A stretch of 64,000 bases of DNA, from the IMG/VR virus record IMGVR_UViG_3300046007_003718, positions 46,396 through 110,395 of that record. One strand, 5' to 3'. The stretch is from a virus. Every line of letters begins with the position of its first letter. The first letter of the stretch is position 1. The notes beneath the pieces are model-generated. The model was given only the letters and a program-made list of their open reading frames with translations, was not told the origin of the DNA and ran no database searches. Both the position numbers and the translations under genes were made by a program. Below are positions 55,161 through 61,967 of this stretch, in pieces.

Positions 55161-56333
55161 TTACGCACATCCCCACAATTCTGCTGAAGACTCAGCAGTT
55201 AAATTTGTTCCCGCATCATCAAGGAGGGTTATAGAAGTAATTGCAGCAACATCATTAGAACATACCGACGTATTTACAGCAGAAAGTGCAGAATATCCAT
55301 CCCATCCTGCCGAAGTTGAGTGTGCCGTTTTAACCATATATGATTGGGAATATTGCGGGAAATCAATAATGCCTCTAGTAATACAATTTATAGTCTGACG
55401 AGAACCTGACGGAATTTGACCTAGATATGCGCTAGTGTCCGTTGCATTTGTTGCCCCATTTGTCACCGTTGTACTGACACTAATTCTATATCCAAGAGAA
55501 TAACCAGACGTAATACCATTCCATCTAAATCTTCCTCCAGTATTTTGGAAACCACTTCTTGAACTGGCCATTACAAATCTTACTTGAAGATGAGTATACG
55601 TTTGAGGAATAGAAGAGTAGGACAGTGTTGTTCCGCTTAAAGTAAAATCTCCTATTTTTTGCCATCCACTACTTACCGATTGCCAACGAGTACCATCCCA
55701 TCTTTTATTCAATACCCCACCAGTTGAAGCATATAAATAAACTTCTTCACCAATTGCAGGGTTGGTTGGTAATTGAGTAACAACAGGAGGACTAGATTGA
55801 GTATACCAACCACCCCTTGCTATATCTGCTACTGCTTTGATGATGTAGTTGGTGACGAGGAAGGGGGGCATGTTCTCGCCGGAACCTGAACCCGTGCCCT
55901 TTGTCTTTAGGTAGCCAGCCCCCGCTTTGTCAACGACGTTGCCCCCGCTTACGGCCCAGATAATGTCGCCGCCAGCGTTAACGGCCCCGCCAGAGGTAGT
56001 GACCTCTCCGTAGTTGTGGATGTGGCTTTGCAGCCGGGTGTCTCCACCCTTGTCACCACGAGTGCGCGATGCGTTATTTGCAGCAGTTCCATCATTTCCA
56101 GCACCTACTGGCATTCTCCCGCGAAGATCTGGAAGATTAAAAGTTGTGCTTCCATCTCCAGAACCATAGGTTGTTCCTATTGTATTAAACAAATCCGGAT
56201 AATCTTGACGACGGACAGCGCTGGCATCACATATTAGCCAGCCAGTTGGGGCGTTCGCTCCTGCAAATGCTTGTATAGAACCTACCGGAAGTCCGGGAGT
56301 CGCAATGCTAGCAGAAGTGGAGAGGATTGCCAA
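55161..56333 (-). CDS. Tail-collar fibre, copy 3, 390 aa, TTG start
   Basis: Collar domain (QAFAGANAPTGWLICDASAV, YGSGDGSTTFNLPDLRGRMPVG), YIIKAVADIARGGW, then VVTQLPTNPAIGEEVYLYA and a C-terminal beta domain with YTHLQVRFVMASSR and ending SSAELWGCA, a pattern found in many fibre C-termini. A block at about 55850-56060 is far richer in G+C. Start is TTG ten bases after GGAGAG. Confidence 0.85.
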   Translation of the reverse strand: MAILSTSASIATPGLPVGSIQAFAGANAPTGWLICDASAVRRQDYPDLFNTIGTTYGSGDGSTTFNLPDLRGRMPVGAGNDGTAANNASRTRGDKGGDTRLQSHIHNYGEVTTSGGAVNAGGDIIWAVSGGNVVDKAGAGYLKTKGTGSGSGENMPPFLVTNYIIKAVADIARGGWYTQSSPPVVTQLPTNPAIGEEVYLYASTGGVLNKRWDGTRWQSVSSGWQKIGDFTLSGTTLSYSSIPQTYTHLQVRFVMASSRSGFQNTGGRFRWNGITSGYSLGYRISVSTTVTNGATNATDTSAYLGQIPSGSRQTINCITRGIIDFPQYSQSYMVKTAHSTSAGWDGYSALSAVNTSVCSNDVAAITSITLLDDAGTNLTAESSAELWGCA

Positions 56334-56335
56334 TT

Positions 56336-57112
56336 TTAATCACTCTCCGTGAAGAAGGCAACGCTTTGAGTGCCACTTTGAGCAACGCCATGAATAGCGG
56401 CTTGTGGAGCGCGGTCAATAACAGCAGTCTGTCCGGGGGCTAGTCTTAAACCTGATCCAGTTGCTACACCAGAGGCTCCTAGCCATATATAATCTGTGCC
56501 CAAGTTGGTTAATACGGCAGTTCTTCTTGTTCCTGATGCTGCAAGAATCTGTGCTGAAGTAGAAACCGCAGCAGAACCATGAGCAACAGCAGAACCACGC
56601 TCAATAGTATTTGCCGTTCCAGCAACGCTTACGGTTCCTTGAGTATAAATTGCCCCGGCTGCGGCATTAGTTACTGTAGTAGTGCCCGAAACAAATGCGG
56701 GAGCAGAGGCGGGAATTGTTACTGTTCCAGCAATATATCCGGGGGCTGATTGAGGAATAGTTGCTGTTGTTGTTCCTTGAACAAACAAAGCGCCACCGGC
56801 TGCATTAGTTGCAGTAGTAGTCCCTTGCACAAACAAGGCTCCTGCCGCAGCATTGGTAGCAGTTACAGTTCCGCCGACAAACCAATTGCCAGATTGAATA
56901 GCAGTAACGGGCCAAGTTCCAGAACCGACGTTTGCAGTTACTGTCCAAGAACCACCTTGATTAACAGTTCCGCCAATATTCCAGTTGCCGGATTGAATGG
57001 CATTTACGTTCCATGTTGCATTCTGAGAAACAGTACCGACGATTGGAGTTGTGCCGCTCGCAGTAACTGTTCCTTGGACCTTAACGGTATTTACTACAAT
57101 TGGAGCGCCCAT
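56336..57112 (-). CDS. Repetitive beta-strand virion protein, 258 aa
   Basis: Built from short repeats: ATWNVNAIQSGNWNIGGTV / GTWPVTAIQSGNWFVGGTV, and ALFVQGTTTATNAAGG twice, with many Thr, Val, Gly. This suggests a beta-helix or beta-solenoid fibre shaft. The C-terminal third is different and ends SVAFFTESD. It couples to the upstream gene by TAATG. Confidence 0.7.
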   Translation of the reverse strand: MGAPIVVNTVKVQGTVTASGTTPIVGTVSQNATWNVNAIQSGNWNIGGTVNQGGSWTVTANVGSGTWPVTAIQSGNWFVGGTVTATNAAAGALFVQGTTTATNAAGGALFVQGTTTATIPQSAPGYIAGTVTIPASAPAFVSGTTTVTNAAAGAIYTQGTVSVAGTANTIERGSAVAHGSAAVSTSAQILAASGTRRTAVLTNLGTDYIWLGASGVATGSGLRLAPGQTAVIDRAPQAAIHGVAQSGTQSVAFFTESD

Positions 57113-57465
57113 TATGCCGTAATCCTATTCACGAATCCGCCAACGTTTATAACAGATCCTACGCTGGCATATGCTTTAACAACAAGTCCATTTTGAAGAA
57201 GAAACGATGGAATGATTTCAATCAAACCGACATTGGCTGGCAATACAAAACTTACTTCATTATTTGCGCCAGTTCCGCCGTATTCTAAAGTAAGAGTAGC
57301 ATCGGTGCTGTGATAGTTTGTTGCAAAAATGTGAAGTTCATCAATATTTGCGGTTCCAGAAACAGCAGTATGAATAGTATTTGCAGCAGCGGTTGAAGTT
57401 CCAGTAATCTGAATAAATCTTCCGTTTGTAGAACCAGATAGTAAGAGTTTGCTAATAGATGCCAT
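57112..57465 (-). CDS. Small beta-rich virion protein, 117 aa
   Basis: Ala/Thr/Val/Gly-rich with strands typical of baseplate or fibre parts (LHIFATNYHSTDATLTLEYGG). No Cys or charged domain. Position in the fibre operon suggests a virion part. Confidence 0.65.
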   Translation of the reverse strand: MASISKLLLSGSTNGRFIQITGTSTAAANTIHTAVSGTANIDELHIFATNYHSTDATLTLEYGGTGANNEVSFVLPANVGLIEIIPSFLLQNGLVVKAYASVGSVINVGGFVNRITA

Positions 57466-58007
57466 TATCCAAATACCTCTTTGTTAAGTTTGACTAAGAG
57501 CGCCAAATCGTCCCCTCCTACATTAAGGTTCGTACCAACGATAAAGGCTCCGTCTGTCTTAAGTTGGGCAGAACCGGCGCGGTATAAGTTTGTATCCTCA
57601 GCAACTGAACCCGAACCCCACTCAACAGTACCTCCAGCATCAATACTTAAGCGAGGTTCAACATCTCCATCATCTCTTATCTGAAAGTTTTCATCGTCGG
57701 GGCTATCACCTTGAAGCAATGATTGTTGTGGGTGATTTACATAATAACGAGAAGTGGCAGATCCATATTGTGAAGAAATAGTTATGTCATATAAACCAAT
57801 TTCAAGCCAGCCAGTAAATGATCCATCAGCATTTGAGATAAGTGGTTGAGAAACCGTACCTGCGCCAGTCTCTCCTGAGTAGATCATCGCAGTGACCGAT
57901 CCGGGCACTGTTATAATTGATGCTGTCGCGCCTGAAATAGCATTACCATTAAGATCTTGCACTTTTCTCGTTATGGGCGTTCTTAGAATAAGAGGATTAG
58001 TAGACAT
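57465..58007 (-). CDS. Virion protein with Ig-like N-terminus, 180 aa
   Basis: Residues 10-95 resemble a carboxypeptidase-regulatory-like or Ig-like fold (VQDLNGNAISGATASI..GLYDITISS), and the C-terminus carries RLSIDAGGTVEWG and LKTDGAFIVGTNL, sequences frequent at the joint of phage fibre heads. AAGGTAATATAA precedes ATG. Confidence 0.65.
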   Translation of the reverse strand: MSTNPLILRTPITRKVQDLNGNAISGATASIITVPGSVTAMIYSGETGAGTVSQPLISNADGSFTGWLEIGLYDITISSQYGSATSRYYVNHPQQSLLQGDSPDDENFQIRDDGDVEPRLSIDAGGTVEWGSGSVAEDTNLYRAGSAQLKTDGAFIVGTNLNVGGDDLALLVKLNKEVFG

Positions 58008-58012
58008 TTATA

Positions 58013-58408
58013 TTACCTTCTATAAAAAGCATAGATAGCGTCATTGGCTCCGGGGGCAACAGACATTGTAATTGTATTGGTAGATAGTGTATAATCCCCA
58101 GCAGACCCCGGAGACATTAAAAGCCCGCCGACGTAAAGTTGAAGACTGGCAGATGGTGTTGGGGTTCCTGCTAACGTAAAAGTGGTGTTAGTGCTATTCT
58201 TGGTGCCAACTGGAACCTCTGAATCAACAAAAGTCGTAAATGAGGGAATAGAGGTAGGAACGTAAGCAGTTCCATTAAATATTAATGCTTGACCACTTGT
58301 TGCAGATCCTGCTGAGATAACAGAAGCGGGAAGCCCAGCGGTTCCAATATCGGCACTTCCAATATTTAGCGGGCCTAGCCTACTCTTAGGTACTTTAGAT
58401 AAACTCAT
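58013..58408 (-). CDS. Small virion protein, 131 aa
   Basis: A low-charge Ser/Thr/Gly/Pro-rich sequence with GQALIFNGTAYVPTS and LQLYVGGLLMSPG..DYTLSTNTITM, repeated motifs of phage fibre tips. Starts by ATGA overlap with the upstream gene. Confidence 0.65.
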   Translation of the reverse strand: MSLSKVPKSRLGPLNIGSADIGTAGLPASVISAGSATSGQALIFNGTAYVPTSIPSFTTFVDSEVPVGTKNSTNTTFTLAGTPTPSASLQLYVGGLLMSPGSAGDYTLSTNTITMSVAPGANDAIYAFYRR

Positions 58409-59808
58409 TTATTTCTCCATTTTTTGGAAATAGTCATTTGATTTTCTGGGGCTTCAATAGATTTTGGAGGCTTAGGCTTCTTAACTCTTTTTTCCCATTT
58501 GGTTTCCCAATATGGTTTAAAGTCAATTGGTTTAAGAGAGTCGTGCAATTGGTGAGTACCCGGACCTGTTCTTACGTTATCCCAAACTCCCCACTGAAAT
58601 GCTCCAAGCGGCATGTTGTGATATTCAGGATATTGACCTTTAATTTCTTTTAGTTGACTTTCGTATGCGTCATACTGAGAATCGGTACTAGGAACAAAAT
58701 CAGGCCTTCCTAAGAAATTCATCATGTGACGATCTACAGTTGCCAGTTCAGAACTCTTTGGTGCTAGAAGAAGCCACGCAAAAGAAGCCACTTTATTATT
58801 TACACCTTTAATATCAAAGTTTCTTAAGCCCTCGCGCCACAATTCTCCAGTTCCACCAGTCTGTTCAAAATCTTCTCTTGCTAAATCTGTTAGGGCATCT
58901 GCCGCCTGTCCAAGTTGAGCAATAGAATTAACATGATCGTGAATGTATCCGGGGTACTTTTGCCAATACATTTCTTCTCGTTCTGGGCGTTCATATTCTT
59001 GATCACCGAAAAGCATCCCTTGCTCTTCTTTCATTCCAAATGGGTGTTTTCTGTGGAATAAATCACGGTCACGATTCCATTGCTCTCTTAAGGTTTGCAT
59101 TTCTTCCAAATACACTTCGGGATCGCTCTCATCAGGCGGAACGTCTTTAATGTCCTGATAATGAATAGCATTATGAGATAAATCTTTCATGGGAGAAAGT
59201 ATTCCAACTCTCAGCGCGTTAATTACAGCCTTTTTCTGGTCCTCTGGTGATAGTCTTAAGAACTGTATGTCTTGCGCTTCAAGAAGTTGAGCATGTGGAC
59301 CAGCCCCACCTTCCCAATCAAGAGGATCGTTTGGGTTTTCACCACGGAGTTGCATTGGTTCTGCAACCTTCAACCACTTACTTAAAAATTTCTTAACCGG
59401 ACTAACATCAACAATCTCACCCATAATCTCTTTTTCGGGTTCTTCTAGTGGTTTTTGTGGATTTTTAAGATTTCTGGGCTTTAATTGTATAAAAGGATGC
59501 TTTTCTGGGTCTCTAACAACTCTTTGAAAATCTTTAGTAAACCCTTGTGCTTTTACTAGATGGGGTTCCAATCTTCCTGTTTCGTGAATTGGAAACATCA
59601 CAATAGTATCTATTTCATCAGAGTACAAGACTTCTCCGACTTTCCCTTTGGGAACTCGTACAGGTTCGTTTATCTCTGATCCGGGAGGACCACTCTTACC
59701 GGGGTTTTTTGTTGGTTCTGTGGGATGCCTTGATGGATCATATTCCATCACTCTGCCAAAAACATCCGTGCGTGTTTTGACAATATCCCCGTTTTTAAAT
59801 GCACTCAT
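58405..59808 (-). CDS. Protein with HhH-GPD DNA glycosylase-like motif, 467 aa
   Basis: Residues 3-85 are a small beta barrel (NGDIVKTRTDVFGRVMEYD, GKVGEVLYSDEIDTIVMF). Around residues 345-385 the sequence FDIKGVNNKVASFAWLLLAP...ATVDRHMMNFLG matches the helix-hairpin-helix and catalytic region of OGG1/EndoIII-type glycosylases: GVxxKVA, a hydrophobic helix, and VD-x-H with Lys and Asp about 20 residues apart. The family removes damaged bases using Lys and Asp. The rest is charged helices. It lies in the fibre operon, so a virion role with a borrowed fold, or a repair or anti-restriction enzyme, are all possible. Confidence 0.5.
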   Translation of the reverse strand: MSAFKNGDIVKTRTDVFGRVMEYDPSRHPTEPTKNPGKSGPPGSEINEPVRVPKGKVGEVLYSDEIDTIVMFPIHETGRLEPHLVKAQGFTKDFQRVVRDPEKHPFIQLKPRNLKNPQKPLEEPEKEIMGEIVDVSPVKKFLSKWLKVAEPMQLRGENPNDPLDWEGGAGPHAQLLEAQDIQFLRLSPEDQKKAVINALRVGILSPMKDLSHNAIHYQDIKDVPPDESDPEVYLEEMQTLREQWNRDRDLFHRKHPFGMKEEQGMLFGDQEYERPEREEMYWQKYPGYIHDHVNSIAQLGQAADALTDLAREDFEQTGGTGELWREGLRNFDIKGVNNKVASFAWLLLAPKSSELATVDRHMMNFLGRPDFVPSTDSQYDAYESQLKEIKGQYPEYHNMPLGAFQWGVWDNVRTGPGTHQLHDSLKPIDFKPYWETKWEKRVKKPKPPKSIEAPENQMTISKKWRNK

Positions 59809-59809
59809 C

Positions 59810-59828
59810 TCTTATATTAAGTCAAAGT
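59810..59828 (-). promoter_or_regulatory. Late-promoter candidate for the fibre operon
   Basis: ACTTTGACTTAATATAAGA lies just before the gene at 58405-59808 and just after the terminator at 59836-59865. It is almost identical to 48911-48929. Confidence 0.5.
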
Positions 59829-59835
59829 CCTCCAA

Positions 59836-59865
59836 TAAAAATGAGGCCCCCGAAGAGACCTCATT
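59836..59865 (-). terminator. Intrinsic terminator after the holin candidate
   Basis: An 11-bp stem with a UUCG loop (AATGAGG...CCTCATT, inner part with G-U pairs) followed by TTTTTATT on the minus strand. It ends the lysis operon. Confidence 0.9.
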
Positions 59866-59889
59866 CTTAAAACTATATTTAATTTTTAT

Positions 59890-60258
59890 TTAATTATTGG
59901 GAGTGAGTGGAGGAGTGATGTTTGTGTCAGAAATGACAGGATCATCCTCAAATGTAGCAATACTGTCTCCCACATCAGCAGTCACTGCTGCTGGGTTGGC
60001 ATAAGCAATGTTAGTTACAAGATTAACCTTCTGCTTTGCGAAGAACACGCGAGAAGCACCAACAATTGCCTGAGCAACAGCAGAAACAATACCTGCGGCT
60101 GTCGCTAGCCAAAAACCGTACTTGTCTGAGACTGAAGCAGGAAGACTACCCGTTAGAGTGGTCAAAAATGCTGCAATAGCAAACAATCCAGAAGTTACGG
60201 CAGTCACGATACCAGTAATAGTTACTGGACCCCAACCAACATTTACATCTGTGTTCAT
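59890..60258 (-). CDS. Holin candidate with two membrane helices, 122 aa
   Basis: Hydrophobic segments at residues 11-36 (VTITGIVTAVTSGLFAIAAFL) and about 47-72 (FWLATAAGIVSAVAQAIVGAS), a short basic stretch and an acidic tail. Size, topology and position directly after the endolysin gene fit a class II holin, which opens the membrane for the endolysin. AGGAGATTTA precedes ATG. Confidence 0.7.
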   Translation of the reverse strand: MNTDVNVGWGPVTITGIVTAVTSGLFAIAAFLTTLTGSLPASVSDKYGFWLATAAGIVSAVAQAIVGASRVFFAKQKVNLVTNIAYANPAAVTADVGDSIATFEDDPVISDTNITPPLTPNN

Positions 60259-60276
60259 TAAATCTCCTAGTTAATA

Positions 60277-61035
60277 TTAACTTGCCTTCTTGCGGAAACG
60301 GCGTAAACCGTGTCCAAGTCTCTTTTCAAGAGACTTTTGTGCTGCGTTTCTAATCTCAACTGTACCAAATGGACCATAATATCTCAAGTTACCAATTAAG
60401 ATAAAGTATCGCTTATTCTTTCCCTCGCCGCGACTTACTGGACGAGGACGAAGTTGACGATACTCTGGATTGTTCTTTAGCAACTCTAGAGTCTTATCTC
60501 TAGCAGCCTTAGACTTCCAGCGGGCAACCTTACCATTAACAGTTAGAAGTTGAGGACGAGCCTGAGTGTCTTCAAGCCAATATTCCCACTTAACTGGATT
60601 GGGAACATCTTCCTTAATTGCAGGAGGAATAATAATTGTTGCTCCCGCAATTGGACGACGACCAGTGGCTACCATATTGAATTTATTACCCTCAATTGTA
60701 GAAACTGTTCCATCATCGTTGTGCTTAGTAATAATGGCAACATGAATGCCACAATTTACCCAAAGCGAACCGGGAGGAATCGTACTACTACCATCCCATT
60801 TATACTTTTTACCATTTACACAAATTTGGGAAGTTGCTGGGTGATTAATACCAGCGTCGTCTACCCCCGCCTCTGCATACATTGCATCTGAGTACATCCC
60901 ACACCAAGGTTGTCCAGACATTCCCCACCGGGCTTCCCAGCGATCAATATCGGGACCACGATTTGAGCCTAACGGTTGCTCTTTTACCCCAAGGTACTCA
61001 AAAGCCTTCTTTACTACCTTTTCACCTTTTGTCAT
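60277..61035 (-). CDS. Endolysin with CHAP-like domain, 252 aa
   Basis: Residues 5-110 follow the CHAP/NlpC plan: AFEYLGVKEQP, then PWCGMYSDAMYAEAG with catalytic Cys45, and CGIHVAIITKH with His98. CHAP enzymes cut peptidoglycan amide or peptide bonds. The C-terminal 100 residues are basic (RYYGPFG, RLGHGLRRFRKK) and may bind the cell wall. No signal peptide. Next to holin candidates on both sides. Confidence 0.85.
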   Translation of the reverse strand: MTKGEKVVKKAFEYLGVKEQPLGSNRGPDIDRWEARWGMSGQPWCGMYSDAMYAEAGVDDAGINHPATSQICVNGKKYKWDGSSTIPPGSLWVNCGIHVAIITKHNDDGTVSTIEGNKFNMVATGRRPIAGATIIIPPAIKEDVPNPVKWEYWLEDTQARPQLLTVNGKVARWKSKAARDKTLELLKNNPEYRQLRPRPVSRGEGKNKRYFILIGNLRYYGPFGTVEIRNAAQKSLEKRLGHGLRRFRKKAS

Positions 61036-61047
61036 ATACCTTTTCCT

Positions 61048-61407
61048 TTACAATATATTGGGCAACATAGCCCCAATAAATGCACCTACTAATGGTCCTA
61101 TAATAGCAGCAGTAATTGCAATTGTCAAACTGCGCGTATGCCGCCTATCTTCTTTACTCTCAACCAGTTCCCGATCCATACTCTTTTCTGTTTGAGACAG
61201 TTGGAACTTTAATTGATCAATTTGTAACGCTTGAATTTCATTTTTCAAACTCTCCACTTGGACTCCCAACTGACTAAACTTCTCGTCTATAGATTTAGAT
61301 AGATCACCAAACGCATCCCTACTTTCCTGTCTAAAGTCTTCAAATTCTCTATAATTAACAAAATTTGAATCTTCAGGAGAGAGTGTTATGGGGAAACTGC
61401 TTGACAT
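61048..61407 (-). CDS. Coiled-coil tail-anchored membrane protein, 119 aa
   Basis: Residues 20-90 form a charged coiled coil (DLSKSIDEKFSQLGVQVESL in part); residues 92-118 (SLTIAITAAIIGPLVGAFIGA) are one C-terminal membrane helix. Located just upstream of the endolysin gene, so a second holin, antiholin or spanin-like partner is plausible. Confidence 0.6.
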   Translation of the reverse strand: MSSSFPITLSPEDSNFVNYREFEDFRQESRDAFGDLSKSIDEKFSQLGVQVESLKNEIQALQIDQLKFQLSQTEKSMDRELVESKEDRRHTRSLTIAITAAIIGPLVGAFIGAMLPNIL

Positions 61408-61408
61408 T

Positions 61409-61966
61409 TTAAATCCTTTTCCATTTTGTTGTTCTTATTCCGGGTTGTGGAGTATTGTACGTTTCCATTCCCGGAAGTGTAAGTTGTGTTCCCGGATCTT
61501 GCGGAACGCCAACTTCAGGGGCTTGCTGTTGCATAACTTCATAATTAGGCATAGGTGCTGGAGGCAATTGCTTTCTCTGTTTAAAAAGAGTCATTTGTGG
61601 ATCTGAAGTAAAAGGCTCACTCCATGATTGCCACATAGCAGCCATAATGTGAGAACAAGGACGACCTTCAAGTTTTTTCCATTGCCTTGTTCTTTGCCAA
61701 GCATACTTACCCCAATCACAACCGCATTCCCAACCACTTTTTCTAATGTTATTTATACCATCTCTGTAGATGATAATGTCATAAGTACCATTATCACCCT
61801 CAACTTGACCCTGCACAACATTCACTTCATTGACTGTTAGAAGAACACGCCCTTCGTCTTTCAGTCTTTTTGCTTTCGTAACAATATCAGCCCAAGCGGC
61901 TTCCTTAACTAAGGATAAAGCCTCTTTAACTGTTTTTGCTTGCTTGACAATTTCTAATTCAGACAT
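61409..61966 (-). CDS. SWIM zinc-finger protein, 185 aa
   Basis: ECGCDWGKYAW...GRPCSHIMAAMW in the middle matches the SWIM motif CxCx(n)CxH, preceded by a beta segment. The C-terminus is Pro/Gln-rich and ends KWKRI. SWIM proteins bind DNA or partner proteins; here the partner is unknown. Similar short SWIM proteins occur in phage structural regions. Confidence 0.75.
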   Translation of the reverse strand: MSELEIVKQAKTVKEALSLVKEAAWADIVTKAKRLKDEGRVLLTVNEVNVVQGQVEGDNGTYDIIIYRDGINNIRKSGWECGCDWGKYAWQRTRQWKKLEGRPCSHIMAAMWQSWSEPFTSDPQMTLFKQRKQLPPAPMPNYEVMQQQAPEVGVPQDPGTQLTLPGMETYNTPQPGIRTTKWKRI

Positions 61967-61967
61967 A

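Noticed and set aside
48950-56333. Diversity-generating retroelement behind the fibre genes
   Set aside because: No reverse transcriptase or template repeat is present; variation looks like domain exchange.
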